Positions 1-9,686 are shown, counted from the first letter of the stretch. The stretch: DNA of 56,491 nt from Gammaproteobacteria bacterium (GCA_026989015.1 JALSKD010000139.1:1-56491), one strand, 5' to 3'. Notes: generated from the sequence alone by a model not told the origin. Made by a program: numbers and translations.

Positions 1-1
1 C

Positions 2-637
2 CGGCTGCAGCCGCTGGATGTCGAACGGGATTCCGAAGCCCTGTGGCGGGCCTTCGCACAAGATGCCGATGGAAAGGACTGGACCTGGCTGCCCTATGGG
101 CCGTTCGAAGATCCGGACGCCTTTCACCGCTGGCTTTCCGGACTGCAGGGGCAGCAGGATCCGCTGTTCATGACGCTGCGTTCGACGCAAGCCGTAGCCG
201 GATTGGGACTGGGCATGGCCGCCTGGATGCGTTGCCAACCGGCGCAGGGCGTGATCGAGATCGGCCATATCCATCTTGCGCCCGCCCTGCAACGCCGCCG
301 CGCGGCGACCGAGGCCTTGTACCTGATGATGCGGCGGGTGTTCGACGACTGGGGCTATCGGCGGCTGGAATGGAAGTGCGATGCCCTCAATGCGCCGTCA
401 CGACGGGCCGCGGAGCGGCTCGGTTTCCGCTTCGAAGGGATTTTCCGTCAGCACCTGGTCGTCAAGGGTCGCAACCGGGACACTGCCTGGTATTCGGTCA
501 TCGACCGCGAATGGCCGCAGCTGCGCCTTGCCTTCGGGCAATGGCTGGACGAGGCCAATTTTGATGACCACGGTCATCAAAAGCAGTCTCTGACGGACAT
601 ACGCCTCGCTCTGGAGAACGACCGGAAGACGCCCTAG
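2..637 (+). CDS. GNAT-family N-acetyltransferase (5' end missing)
   Basis: The frame is already open at the window edge, so the true start lies upstream; the first internal ATG (170) would cut away conserved sequence. The visible N-terminal part contains WTWLPYGPF, followed by a GNAT core with IEIGHIHLAP and a C-terminal RLGFRFEGIFRQH segment. This is the pattern of RimJ/RimL-like acetyltransferases of the 'GNAT family protein' type, which transfer acetyl from acetyl-CoA to an amine. The substrate cannot be read from the sequence. The gene ends in TAG and is followed by about 250 bases of regulatory DNA before the nir operon, so it is probably not part of that operon. Confidence 0.8.
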   Translation, partial: RLQPLDVERDSEALWRAFAQDADGKDWTWLPYGPFEDPDAFHRWLSGLQGQQDPLFMTLRSTQAVAGLGLGMAAWMRCQPAQGVIEIGHIHLAPALQRRRAATEALYLMMRRVFDDWGYRRLEWKCDALNAPSRRAAERLGFRFEGIFRQHLVVKGRNRDTAWYSVIDREWPQLRLAFGQWLDEANFDDHGHQKQSLTDIRLALENDRKTP

Positions 638-740
638 CGCACAGGTTTTCCGGGCCAGGGCTGCCCCCCGCCGGGTCCTTCACCGGCCTGCGGCTGACCG
701 GCCAGGCCGAAACATCCGCGGCAGCGATGCCGGGGCCGAG

Positions 741-754
741 TTGACCCAGATCAT
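741..754. promoter_or_regulatory. FNR/DNR-type binding site, distal, nir operon
   Basis: TTGACCCAGATCAT matches the FNR/DNR dyad TTGAY-N4-RTCAA at nine of ten defined positions. It lies 49 bp (centre to centre) upstream of a second such site, both ahead of nirC. The rest of 638-885 shows no credible gene. Confidence 0.6.
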
Positions 755-789
755 CTGACGACCGATTTCCGGTCGCAGCCACCGGGCAC

Positions 790-803
790 TTGATGATTGT
801 CAT
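790..803. promoter_or_regulatory. FNR/DNR-type binding site, proximal, nir operon
   Basis: TTGATGATTGTCAT matches TTGAY-N4-RTCAA at nine of ten positions. Placing its centre at -41.5 puts the transcription start near 838, with TAGTGT near 826 as a possible -10 hexamer. It is the likely activating site for nirCFDL(GH)J. Confidence 0.65.
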
Positions 804-885
804 CGCGGCGACACCGCCCAGCCAGTAGTGTGCTCAAAAAAGGGGGCGGTACAGCCCTCGCTCATCGCTACCCATGGGGGGACGG

Positions 886-1200
886 ATGAAACCACTGTCA
901 CGGCTGCTGCCGTTTCTGCTGATGTCGCTGTCATTGCATGCCGCCGAACCGGACAAGGCGCGCCAACAGGAGTTGATTTACCTGTTGAAGCAGGACTGCG
1001 GATCCTGCCACGGCCTGACCCTGAAGGGCGGGCTGGGTCCTGCGTTGCTGCCACAGCAGTTGCACGGCAAATCCCTGGACTACCTCACCACCACCATACT
1101 CGACGGCCACCCGGGCACGGCGATGCCGCCGTGGCGTGGACTGATGGCCGAGAACGAGGCCCGCTGGTTGGCGAAGGCACTGCAACGGGGGGTGAAATGA
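886..1200 (+). CDS. nirC: small c-type cytochrome NirC (cytochrome c55X-like)
   Basis: A 104-residue secreted monoheme cytochrome. It has a Sec signal peptide with a hydrophobic core (LLPFLLMSLS), one CGSCH heme site and a downstream Met in AMPPW as probable sixth ligand. Size and position directly before nirF match NirC, a small periplasmic cytochrome of nir clusters implicated in electron transfer during cd1 or heme d1 maturation. The ATG at 886 is preferred over that at 874 because a GGGGGGACGG Shine-Dalgarno-like run lies just before it. The stop overlaps the nirF start (ATGA). Confidence 0.8.
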   Translation: MKPLSRLLPFLLMSLSLHAAEPDKARQQELIYLLKQDCGSCHGLTLKGGLGPALLPQQLHGKSLDYLTTTILDGHPGTAMPPWRGLMAENEARWLAKALQRGVK

Positions 1201-2372
1201 GACCGCTGCTCATGTTGCTGTGGCTGGCGCTGTCGGGTTGTGCATCCCTGAACGGCGGCGCGGTCCGTGGCACCGGCGATCTGGGTGTCATCATCGAACG
1301 CGCCGACGGTGCGGTCAGCCTGCTCGAAACCACCGGCAACAGCCTGCTCGGCCGGGTCAGCGGACTGGGGGACCTCTCCCATGCCTCGGTCGTCTATTCC
1401 CGTGACGAGCGTTACGCCTTCGTGTTCGGCCGCGACGGCGGGCTGAGCAAGGTGGATCTGCTCACCGGCCGTCTGGCCGGGCGGGTGATGCAATCCGGCA
1501 ACAGTATCGGTGGCGCCATTTCCCAGGACGGCCGCTGGGTGGCCGTGTCCAACTACACGCCGGGCGGGGTGCGCATCTTCGATGCGGAGACGCTGGAGCT
1601 CAAGGCCGATATCCCGTCATTTTGGGGCGAGGGTGGCAAGCGTTCCAAGGTGGTGGGGCTGGTGGATGCGCCGGGAGAAAAATTCGTGTTCAGCCTGTGG
1701 GACGCGGGCGAAATCTGGGTGGTGGATGTCAGCGATATCGATGCGCCTTCGATCCGCCGCTTCCGCAACATCGGACGCAACCCCTATGACGCCCTGATCA
1801 CCCCCGATGGCCGTTACTACATCGCCGGGCTGTTCGGTGAAGACGGCATGGCGCTGCTCGATCTGTGGAACCTGGATGCCGGCGTGCGGCGCATCCTGCC
1901 CGATTACGGCAAGGGCGAGCGGAAACTGCCGGTGTACAAGATGCCTCACCTGGAGGGGTGGGCCATCGCCGGTCGCCTGGCTTTCGTGCCTGCGGTGGGC
2001 CGCCACGAGGTGCTGGTCATCGACACCGAAGACTGGAGCCTGAAACGGCGTATTCCGGTGCACGGTCAGCCGGTGTTCGTGATGGCGCGGCCCGATGGCC
2101 GTCAGGTCTGGGTGAATTTCGCCGTTCCGCGCAATGACACGGTGCAGGTCATCGACACGCAATCCCTGAGCGTCGTCAAGACCCTGAAACCGGGCAAGGG
2201 CGTGCTGCACATGGAATTCGAGCCGCGTGGCGAGCAGGTCTGGCTGTCGGTGCGCGACCGTTCGAAGGTCCAGATCTACGATACCGCGACCCTGAAACTG
2301 CTGCGGGAGCTGAGCGTGCGCACACCCAGCGGCATCTTTTTCACCGACCGTGCCCACCGGATCGGGTTGTGA
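1197..2372 (+). CDS. nirF: heme d1 biosynthesis protein NirF
   Basis: NirF is a d1-type beta-propeller protein needed for heme d1 formation; the family is periplasmic or membrane anchored and acts with NirN near the end of the pathway. The 391-residue product begins with a lipoprotein signal (lipobox LSGC, Cys15), followed by propeller repeats such as YSRDERYAFVFGRDGG and YITPDGRYYIAG-like blades. A MPHLEGWA segment matches the heme-pocket His region shared with NirN. The start is the ATG overlapping the nirC stop. The frame stays open upstream to 828, but that part is nirC read out of frame. No c-type heme site is present, which separates it from NirS and NirN. Confidence 0.9.
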   Translation: MRPLLMLLWLALSGCASLNGGAVRGTGDLGVIIERADGAVSLLETTGNSLLGRVSGLGDLSHASVVYSRDERYAFVFGRDGGLSKVDLLTGRLAGRVMQSGNSIGGAISQDGRWVAVSNYTPGGVRIFDAETLELKADIPSFWGEGGKRSKVVGLVDAPGEKFVFSLWDAGEIWVVDVSDIDAPSIRRFRNIGRNPYDALITPDGRYYIAGLFGEDGMALLDLWNLDAGVRRILPDYGKGERKLPVYKMPHLEGWAIAGRLAFVPAVGRHEVLVIDTEDWSLKRRIPVHGQPVFVMARPDGRQVWVNFAVPRNDTVQVIDTQSLSVVKTLKPGKGVLHMEFEPRGEQVWLSVRDRSKVQIYDTATLKLLRELSVRTPSGIFFTDRAHRIGL

Positions 2373-2379
2373 GGCAGGC

Positions 2380-2850
2380 ATGAGCGACACCGGCTACAGC
2401 GTCCTGGAAAAACGCCTCCTCAACGAGGTGCAACACGGCTTTCCACTGTCGACGCGGCCCTTCGCCGAACTGGCCGAGCGTTTCGACAGTGACGAACAGA
2501 CGGTGCTCAACGCTTACCGCCGCCTGCAGGACGAGGGCGTCGTCAGCCGCATCGGTCCGGTGTTCCGACCCAACCGCATCGGCGTCAGCACGCTGGCGGC
2601 TATGGCGGTACCGCCGCAAGACCTGGAACGTGTCGCCGCCTGCATCAGCGCTCGTCCGGAAGTCAATCACAACTACGAACGCCTGCATGAATTCAACCTC
2701 TGGTTCGTCGTCACCGCGCGCGATACGCAGGAACTTCAGGCCGCGTTGCAGGCCATCGAGCAGGAATGCGGCTATCCGCTGATGGATCTGCCGATGCTGG
2801 AAGACTACTACATCGATCTCGGTTTCGAGATCCACTGGGGCGACGACTGA
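2380..2850 (+). CDS. nirD: siroheme decarboxylase subunit, NirD-like (Lrp/AsnC fold)
   Basis: A 156-residue protein with an N-terminal winged-helix region (about 1-65) and an AsnC-like alpha/beta C-terminal domain, as in NirD/L/G/H. Together these convert siroheme to 12,18-didecarboxysiroheme in the cytoplasm for heme d1 synthesis. HNYERLHEFNLWFVV is the active-site-side motif typical of the D/G type. ATG at 2380 is chosen because it follows nirF by 7 bp and has a GGCAGGC ribosome-site-like stretch; an earlier ATG at 2350 lies inside nirF. The name follows the usual D-L-G-H gene order. A G-type assignment is possible. Confidence 0.82.
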   Translation: MSDTGYSVLEKRLLNEVQHGFPLSTRPFAELAERFDSDEQTVLNAYRRLQDEGVVSRIGPVFRPNRIGVSTLAAMAVPPQDLERVAACISARPEVNHNYERLHEFNLWFVVTARDTQELQAALQAIEQECGYPLMDLPMLEDYYIDLGFEIHWGDD

Positions 2851-2851
2851 G

Positions 2852-3385
2852 ATGGACATGCAGGCGATGACACCGGACCTCAGTCAGGCGCTGATCGCCG
2901 AGATCGAGCAGGGTCTGCCGCTCTGCGAACGCCCCTATGCCGAAATCGGCCGGCGTATCGGCTGCAGCGAGGAGGAGGTGATTGCCGCCATACAACGTCT
3001 GCAATGCGAGGGCGACATCAAGCGCTTCGGTGTGGTGGTGCGTCACCGCAAGCTGGGGTATCGGGCCAACGGCATGGTGGTATGGAACATCCCCGACGAA
3101 CGGGTGGCAGAACTGGGCCGCTGCATGGGTCGCTTTCCCTTCGTTACCCTCTGCTACCGCCGGCCCCGCCGCCTGCCGCACTGGCCCTACAACCTGTTCA
3201 CCATGGTGCACGGACGTGACCGCGAGGCGGTGGCCGAAAAAACCCGGCATCTGGCCGAATCCTGCGGCCTGCGAGACGCCGATTACCGCATCCTGTTCAG
3301 CGGCCGCTGCTTCAAGCAGCGTGGCGCCCGCTACCTGGGGCGCGCCCTGGAAGAGCCAACGGGGGACTGTAGCCGTGCTCGATGA
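2852..3385 (+). CDS. nirL: siroheme decarboxylase subunit, NirL-like
   Basis: A 177-residue partner of the preceding subunit, with an N-terminal winged helix (CERPYAEIGRRIGCSEEEV) and an AsnC-like domain. The motif CYRRPRRLPHWPYNLFTMVHG marks the L/H type rather than the D/G type. It starts one base after the nirD stop; an alternative ATG lies at 2858. Its 3' end overlaps the next gene by 11 bp, so translation is probably coupled. L versus H cannot be settled by reading alone. Confidence 0.82.
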   Translation: MDMQAMTPDLSQALIAEIEQGLPLCERPYAEIGRRIGCSEEEVIAAIQRLQCEGDIKRFGVVVRHRKLGYRANGMVVWNIPDERVAELGRCMGRFPFVTLCYRRPRRLPHWPYNLFTMVHGRDREAVAEKTRHLAESCGLRDADYRILFSGRCFKQRGARYLGRALEEPTGDCSRAR

Positions 3386-4361
3386 CCTGTCGCGCCGTTT
3401 CATCAACCGCTGGCAGGGCGGCATGCCGCTCGACCCGCGGCCCTATGCGGTCATGGCCGAACGTCTGGGCTGTGACGAGGACAGCTTGCTGCGCTGCATC
3501 CGCGCCCTGCTCGAGAACGGGTGGATCAGCCGTTTCGGACCCTTTTACGACGCCTCGGCCATGGGAGGCGGTCTGACGCTGGCCGCGCTGTCGGTACCCG
3601 AGGAACGCTTCGACGCAGTCACCGCCCGCGTCAATGCCCATCCCCAGGTGGCCCACAACTACCGCCGCGATCACCGCCTCAACATGTGGTTCGTGATCGC
3701 CACCGAACACCCGGAGGAAGTGGCCGATGTACTGCGGGCGATCGAGACGGACACCGGACTCAGGGTGTACGACTGCCCGAAACAGCGTGAATTCTACATC
3801 GGCCTGCAACTGCACATCGACGAACAGGGCCGAGTGGATACGGTAGCTCTGGATCAGCGTGCATTGCGTGTCGATACCGAAGCCACGGCGATCGATGCGG
3901 ACGAACGGCGGCTGATCGCCGCCACCCAGGGCGGCCTGCCGCTGGAAATCGATCCCTGGTCGGCGGTTGCCAGGTCGACCGGACTGGATGCCGGCGAGGT
4001 GCTGGAACGGCTGCGATCCCTGCTCGAACGGGGCATCATCCGCCGCATCGGCGCCGCGCCCAACCACTACCGCCTGGGCCTGCGCGGCAACGGCATGACG
4101 GTCTGGGATGTGCCGGACGATGAAGTCGAGGCCGTGGGCCGTATCCTCGGCCGGATGGATTGTGTGTCCCACTGCTACCAGCGGCCGCGGCACCGCCCCG
4201 ACTGGCCCTACAACCTGTTTGCGATGGTGCATGGCCCCGATCGTGACGCCGTGCGCCGACGGCTGGCCCGCATCGAGGCGGCGCTGGACCGCAGCTATCC
4301 CCATGAGGTGCTGTTCTCCAGCGCCATACTGAAAAAAACCGGCCTGCGCCTGGCCGCCTGA
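3375..4361 (+). CDS. nirGH: fused siroheme decarboxylase subunits (NirG-NirH-like)
   Basis: A 328-residue protein with two complete siroheme-decarboxylase units in tandem. Residues 1-155 are D/G-like (AHNYRRDHRLNMWFV) and about 170-328 are L/H-like (CYQRPRHRPDWPYNLFAMVHG). The start is a GTG at 3375 with GGGGGA upstream, overlapping nirL; no suitable ATG exists in this frame. Fused NirD-NirL proteins are known from Pseudomonas stutzeri and Paracoccus. Here the fusion is third in the row after separate D- and L-like genes, so by gene order it is G+H, but it could be DL with the order swapped. The linker is about 15 residues and no frameshift is involved. Confidence 0.85.
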   Translation: MLDDLSRRFINRWQGGMPLDPRPYAVMAERLGCDEDSLLRCIRALLENGWISRFGPFYDASAMGGGLTLAALSVPEERFDAVTARVNAHPQVAHNYRRDHRLNMWFVIATEHPEEVADVLRAIETDTGLRVYDCPKQREFYIGLQLHIDEQGRVDTVALDQRALRVDTEATAIDADERRLIAATQGGLPLEIDPWSAVARSTGLDAGEVLERLRSLLERGIIRRIGAAPNHYRLGLRGNGMTVWDVPDDEVEAVGRILGRMDCVSHCYQRPRHRPDWPYNLFAMVHGPDRDAVRRRLARIEAALDRSYPHEVLFSSAILKKTGLRLAA

Positions 4362-4369
4362 GGAGAACC

Positions 4370-5587
4370 ATGTTCCGATTGAGCCGATACCTGCACGCCC
4401 TGGTCCCCGGTGAAGCGCCGAGCGGCGAACGCCGGACTGCGCCGATACAGTCGATGAACGGGCCGGTGGTGATCTGGAACCTGATCCGCCGCTGCAACCT
4501 GACCTGCAAGCATTGCTATGCGACCTCGGCCGACAAGGATTTCGATGGAGAGCTGAGTACCGATGAAGTCTTCGAGGTGATGGACGACCTGTGGAAATAC
4601 GGCGTGCGGGTGTTGATCCTGTCCGGCGGCGAACCGCTGATGCGTCCGGACATCTTCGAGATTTCTCGCCACGCCAAGGCGATGGGGTTTTATGTCGGGC
4701 TGTCTTCCAACGGCACCCTGATCGATGAGGAACGCATCGCCGCGATCGCCGATGTGGATTACGACTATGTGGGCATCAGCATCGATGGCAGCCGCGCCGT
4801 CCATGACCGTTTCCGCCGTCGCATCGGTGCCTATGACGAGGCCCTGCGCGGCATACGCCTGTGCCGTGACGCCGGACTCAAGATCGGCCTGCGCTTCACG
4901 CTGACCCAGGACAACCGGCAGGACCTGCCGGAACTGTTGCGGCTGATGGACGATGAGGACATCGACAAGTTCTACCTCTCTCACCTCAACTATGCCGGAC
5001 GCGGCAACAAGCACCGCGGCAGCGACCTGCATCACCGCATGACCCGCGACGCCATGGATCTGCTGTTCCGGACCTGCTGGGACGATGCACAAGCCGGCAG
5101 GCGGCGGGAATTCGTCACCGGCAACAACGACGCCGACGGCGTCTATCTGCTGCTGTGGGCGCGCCGGCACCTGCCCGAGCATGCCGAAGCGCTGGAAGCC
5201 CGCCTGCGCCGCTGGGGCGGCAATGCCTCCGGAGTGATGATCGCCAATATCGACAACCTGGGGCGGGTGCATCCGGACACCATGTGGTGGGACTACAGCC
5301 TCGGCAGCGTCCGTGAACGGCCGTTCTCGGAAATCTGGGAAGACACCTCGGATCCGCTGATGGCCGGGCTCAAACAGCGCCCGCGTCCACTGCAAGGGCG
5401 CTGCGGCCGTTGCCGCTGGCTGGAGGTCTGCGGTGGCAATTCCCGCACCCGCGCCTGGCAGCTGACCGGCAACCCCTGGGCCGAGGATCCGGGCTGTTAC
5501 CTGGAAGATGGCGAAGTCGTGAATTACCTTGAAAACGGGCGACGATCTCAAGCTGACAGCGGGAAAGGTGAAGCCGTCGTACCCTGA
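4370..5587 (+). CDS. nirJ: radical SAM heme d1 biosynthesis protein NirJ
   Basis: A 405-residue cytoplasmic radical SAM enzyme that replaces the two propionate side chains of didecarboxysiroheme by oxo groups. The SAM [4Fe-4S] site is CNLTCKHC (Cys42, 46, 49), followed by LSGGEPL. The C-terminal quarter carries a SPASM-like cysteine cluster (CGRCRWLEVC and a later DPGCY) for an auxiliary cluster. The start has a GAGGAGAA ribosome site 8 bp after the previous gene. It is the last gene of the nir operon before the insertion element. Confidence 0.92.
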   Translation: MFRLSRYLHALVPGEAPSGERRTAPIQSMNGPVVIWNLIRRCNLTCKHCYATSADKDFDGELSTDEVFEVMDDLWKYGVRVLILSGGEPLMRPDIFEISRHAKAMGFYVGLSSNGTLIDEERIAAIADVDYDYVGISIDGSRAVHDRFRRRIGAYDEALRGIRLCRDAGLKIGLRFTLTQDNRQDLPELLRLMDDEDIDKFYLSHLNYAGRGNKHRGSDLHHRMTRDAMDLLFRTCWDDAQAGRRREFVTGNNDADGVYLLLWARRHLPEHAEALEARLRRWGGNASGVMIANIDNLGRVHPDTMWWDYSLGSVRERPFSEIWEDTSDPLMAGLKQRPRPLQGRCGRCRWLEVCGGNSRTRAWQLTGNPWAEDPGCYLEDGEVVNYLENGRRSQADSGKGEAVVP

Positions 5588-5679
5588 AACCAAGGAGAGT
5601 GCTCCTCCTTGATGTCATGGCTCATGACCGTGACACCGATCGGGCAGCAGGATGACCGCTGCTGGTTCAAATCCTGTAG
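5588..5679. other. nirJ 3' flank with small hairpins
   Basis: No gene is visible. The stretch has a CAAGGAG/CTCCTTG hairpin just after nirJ and a GTCATG/CATGAC hairpin behind it. Neither is followed by a T-run, so termination here is doubtful. The insertion element begins at 5680. Confidence 0.4.
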
Positions 5680-5706
5680 TGAACCGTCCCGGGTTTACCG
5701 GAGACT
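5680..5706 (+). repeat. IS3 element left terminal inverted repeat
   Basis: The repeat starts TGAACCGTCCCGGGT and ends CCGGAGACT. It matches the reverse complement of 6986-7012 at 23 of 27 positions. The TGAACCG outer end is typical of this IS3-type group. Confidence 0.9.
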
Positions 5707-5729
5707 CTATTTCTTGAGAGGATAGAGTC

Positions 5730-6973
<1,244 letters not shown>

Positions 6974-6985
6974 CTCAAACTAAAC

Positions 6986-7012
6986 GGTCTCCGGAATACC
7001 CGGGGCGGTTCA
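6986..7012 (-). repeat. IS3 element right terminal inverted repeat
   Basis: Read on the minus strand it starts TGAACCGCCCCGGGT and ends CCGGAGACC, pairing with 5680-5706. It lies 13 bp beyond the orfB stop. Confidence 0.9.
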
Positions 7013-7042
7013 ACGGGCCGAGTAAAGTAAGGAATTGAGAAA

Positions 7043-7066
7043 GAAGCGGCCCCTTGGGGCCGCTTC
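7043..7066 (-). terminator. nirS transcription terminator
   Basis: A perfect 11-bp GC-rich stem (GAAGCGGCCCC / GGGGCCGCTTC) with a tight TT centre starts 22 bp beyond the nirS stop. On the minus strand it is followed by TTTCTC, a modest pyrimidine tract. Confidence 0.75.
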
Positions 7067-7088
7067 AACAGTCAAGGATACTCAGGCT

Positions 7089-8729
7089 TCAATGACCGCC
7101 GGTTTCATGGCGACGGTGCACGGCGAAGATACCCGTGGGCGTTTTGATACCGGTGATGGTCTTCACCAGTTTCAGACTTTCGTCGTCATAGACCCTCACG
7201 ACATTCTCTTTCCAGTCAGAGACATAGACATAGTTGCCTTCTTTGTCGGGCTCCGGATGCACGGTGAGTGTGCCGTCGAAGATATGCTTGACGGCCTTGA
7301 ACGGAGGTTTGCGCTCGAAAACCGTGATCTCGTTGGGTTTCGGCGGGAAGATGGAGTCAGCCCAGACGTACTTCATGTTGTCGGTGGTACGAATGAACAG
7401 CCCCGGGGCCTCGGTCTTGACGGTGCCAACGATCTTGTTGGTATCGGTACGCCAGACAGTAACGATGCCGGCACCGATATGCGTGGTGGCGGCATACTCG
7501 ACACCGTCTTCCTTCCATACTGCGCCTTCGCCCGGGTGAGGCTTCTTGCCTGTCTTGATCTGCTTGACAATCTTCATGCTGGCAACATCGATTGCGGCAA
7601 CCCAGTCTGAACTCTGAGAAGCCAGATAGAAGGTCTTGTTGTCTTCATCGAGGAAGCCGTCATGAAGGATTTTGCCAACCTTGTCCACCTTGGTGATCGG
7701 AAAGTCGGGTTTGCTCCAGTCGATACGCCACACCTGACCTCCTTCCTTGAGTGCCATCAGGAAATAGGGGCCGACCTTTTTCGGATCCACATCGTTGACT
7801 GAGCAAATGCGGGAATCCACATAGTCGCCGTCCGGATCCTTGACATGGTGTGTGTCAATGATTTTAAGGGGTTTGAGTGTGATGGCGTCGACGATGACGG
7901 CCTGGGTGGGAATGTACATGCCAGTGAGCAGATATTTTCCGTTGTCGGATACGGCGATACCGCGTGCATCCAGACCCAGACGCACTTTCTTGGTGGCCTG
8001 CAGGGTCTTCAGATCGTACTGATACAACCATCCATCGCGGCCCAGGTTATAGGCGTATTTACCGTCCGGGCTGAACGTGTAGCCATGGGCCCGGGCTCCC
8101 GCAGGGAGGTGGGCGACCACATCCTGTTTCTGGGTGTCGATGACGGCCACGCTGAAATTCTCACGCTCGGTGACGAACAGCAGGTCGTCGACATCCTTGG
8201 CCGGGGTCACCTTGCCGTTCTCGGAAGGCTTGACATCCTGCAGTGTCTTCATCATGTCGGCCATGCCCCATTTGAAATCCTTGGGTGGGGGCACATTGTA
8301 AACATGCTGGGTAATGGCCTTGATTTCAGCGTCGGTCAGCGCTACACCGATGGGGTTGGAATCAGTACCCCAGGCAGGCATGGAGGTACCGGCACGACCG
8401 GCCTTGACGGTAGCGAAAATGGCTTCTTCAGGGAAGGGATAGGTAAAGCGACCGGCCTTCTTGGCAGCCGCCCCTTTGAGTCCGTTGCGCAGTCGATCCA
8501 TGGTGATGTTGGGTCCTGTCGCACCGGTCAGTTTCGGGTTGTGGCAACCGCCGCATTCGGAACTCACGAAATCGACGACGGAGCGGCCCTTGATGTTCTT
8601 GGCGGGAGTGATGTCCTTGTATTCAGCTGCCGAAGCAGACAACGCAGTGGTTGCCAACGCCACGGCGAAGGCGAGGCGCCCGAGGGTGCGCCGGCTCGGG
8701 TTTCGGGATGAGAGTTTGTGAGGCATCAT
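7089..8729 (-). CDS. nirS: cytochrome cd1 nitrite reductase NirS
   Basis: Periplasmic enzyme reducing nitrite to NO with hemes c and d1. The 546-residue protein has a Sec signal (AFAVALATTALSASA), an N-terminal cytochrome c domain with ECGGCH (Cys59, Cys62, His63) and probable Met117 ligand (SMPAW), then an eight-bladed d1 propeller. His215 (ARAHGYTFS) fits the proximal d1 ligand. His356 in LHDG and His398 in KPHPG fit the two active-site histidines of NirS, which are not both present in NirN or NirF. The end TPTGIF matches the NirS terminus, but the last residues (RRHETGGH) are unusual. ATG 8729 is chosen for its AAAGGAG site; 8768 lacks one. It is divergent from classical NirS, so a catalytic relative cannot be fully excluded. 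Confidence 0.86.
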   Translation of the reverse strand: MMPHKLSSRNPSRRTLGRLAFAVALATTALSASAAEYKDITPAKNIKGRSVVDFVSSECGGCHNPKLTGATGPNITMDRLRNGLKGAAAKKAGRFTYPFPEEAIFATVKAGRAGTSMPAWGTDSNPIGVALTDAEIKAITQHVYNVPPPKDFKWGMADMMKTLQDVKPSENGKVTPAKDVDDLLFVTERENFSVAVIDTQKQDVVAHLPAGARAHGYTFSPDGKYAYNLGRDGWLYQYDLKTLQATKKVRLGLDARGIAVSDNGKYLLTGMYIPTQAVIVDAITLKPLKIIDTHHVKDPDGDYVDSRICSVNDVDPKKVGPYFLMALKEGGQVWRIDWSKPDFPITKVDKVGKILHDGFLDEDNKTFYLASQSSDWVAAIDVASMKIVKQIKTGKKPHPGEGAVWKEDGVEYAATTHIGAGIVTVWRTDTNKIVGTVKTEAPGLFIRTTDNMKYVWADSIFPPKPNEITVFERKPPFKAVKHIFDGTLTVHPEPDKEGNYVYVSDWKENVVRVYDDESLKLVKTITGIKTPTGIFAVHRRHETGGH

Positions 8730-8827
8730 TGATCTCCTTTGTTTGAGGTGATGGTGAGTCTGGTTCAAGCCCGTACGGGGTCATGCTCCCCATGGCGCTA
8801 AAGTCCTATAACCAGTAGGTGAATTCC

Positions 8828-8841
8828 TTGATTTTGGTTAA
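8828..8841. promoter_or_regulatory. FNR/DNR-type site of the nirS promoter
   Basis: On the minus strand this reads TTAACCAAAATCAA, nine of ten matches to TTGAY-N4-RTCAA. Centred at -41.5 it predicts a start near 8793, with TATAGGA at 8804-8810 as -10. The rest of 8842-9023 has no visible gene. Confidence 0.65.
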
Positions 8842-9023
8842 GTCAGAGATTGACGGAACTTGATCTGGAGCAGGTAAACGGCATTGTCCGAAGCTCCTTC
8901 ATTCAGCCGGGCCGGGTATCTTTCTGTTTTGATGGACCGCAGACATTACTGGATACCGCAGCGAGCGTTGTCGGAGCGGTGCCATCCTTGGCAGAGGGAT
9001 GTCGAGGCGACATCTTTTGGACG

Positions 9024-9608
9024 CTATTTCACTTCTTTGCTGACCGAAAAAGCACCACGGATGTCACCGACATGAAACCCCCTTGCCTGGTCGAAGGGGT
9101 AGAGGCTGTCCAGTTGTTTCTCAACCTGAGAGTCTACCGACTCACCATGACATTTCAGGCAAATCTTGCCGGTGGGTATGGCTTTCATGTAACGGAAGAG
9201 GGTTTTGCCGTTCCGGGTCACGGTTTCGCTGTAATCCATGTGGTCGAGCGGTTCTCCAGCCTTGCGGCGTTGTTCGAACTGTTCCAGCACCCGAGTTTCC
9301 CAACGGTCAGGAGCATCCTCGAGGTTTCTTACCTTGAGGCTGGTGCGGCGTACCGTCCAGCCAGACTGGTCCGACAGGTCGGAAGCGATGTCCGGCGCTT
9401 TGAGGTGGCAGGTCTCAACAGCCTGGGCCACACCGCCTGACTTGATTGCCTGTTTCAATTCCTTTTTCAGATTTCCGCCATAGCGCTGGATCAACTGCCT
9501 CGCCTGGCCGATGGCCTCATCCTGGGTCGCGGCGTCCAATGCCAGAACCTGGGCCGAAGTAAACAAGCCACAAGCACACAGAATTGTAGAAAAGGTGGAG
9601 GTCTTCAT
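9024..9608 (-). CDS. periplasmic heme-binding protein, Tll0287-like (DUF3365)
   Basis: A 194-residue protein with a signal peptide (ILCACGLFTSAQVLA) and a Tll0287/DUF3365-type domain carrying one c-type heme site, CLKCH, near the C terminus. Family members are PAS-like heme c proteins thought to sense redox state or gases. Here the domain stands alone without kinase or cyclase output. The start at 9608 has an AAGGAG site. A perfect FNR/DNR box lies 65 bp upstream, shared with the divergent triheme cytochrome, so expression under low oxygen or NO is likely. Its role in denitrification is unknown. Confidence 0.8.
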   Translation of the reverse strand: MKTSTFSTILCACGLFTSAQVLALDAATQDEAIGQARQLIQRYGGNLKKELKQAIKSGGVAQAVETCHLKAPDIASDLSDQSGWTVRRTSLKVRNLEDAPDRWETRVLEQFEQRRKAGEPLDHMDYSETVTRNGKTLFRYMKAIPTGKICLKCHGESVDSQVEKQLDSLYPFDQARGFHVGDIRGAFSVSKEVK

Positions 9609-9672
9609 GGTGGCTCCTTGCGGTTGCTGACGGATAGGAATGAAATCATTCCATTTCGAATCCATCGAGTGA

Positions 9673-9686
9673 TTGATGTACATCAA
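9673..9686. promoter_or_regulatory. perfect FNR/DNR box between divergent genes
   Basis: TTGATGTACATCAA is a complete palindrome matching the consensus at all ten positions. Its centre is 71.5 bp from the minus gene start and 74.5 bp from the plus gene start. One site at -41.5 could therefore serve both, each with a leader of about 30 nt. Confidence 0.8.

Noticed and set aside
828-1196. N-terminal extension of the nirF frame back to 828
   Set aside because: It reads through nirC in another frame and has no signal or homology-like features. The lipoprotein start at 1197 explains the gene.
5660-5685. tRNA T-arm-like sequence GGTTCAAATCC before the IS
   Set aside because: The flanking stem pairs poorly, and no acceptor, D-arm or anticodon arm can be built upstream or behind the element.
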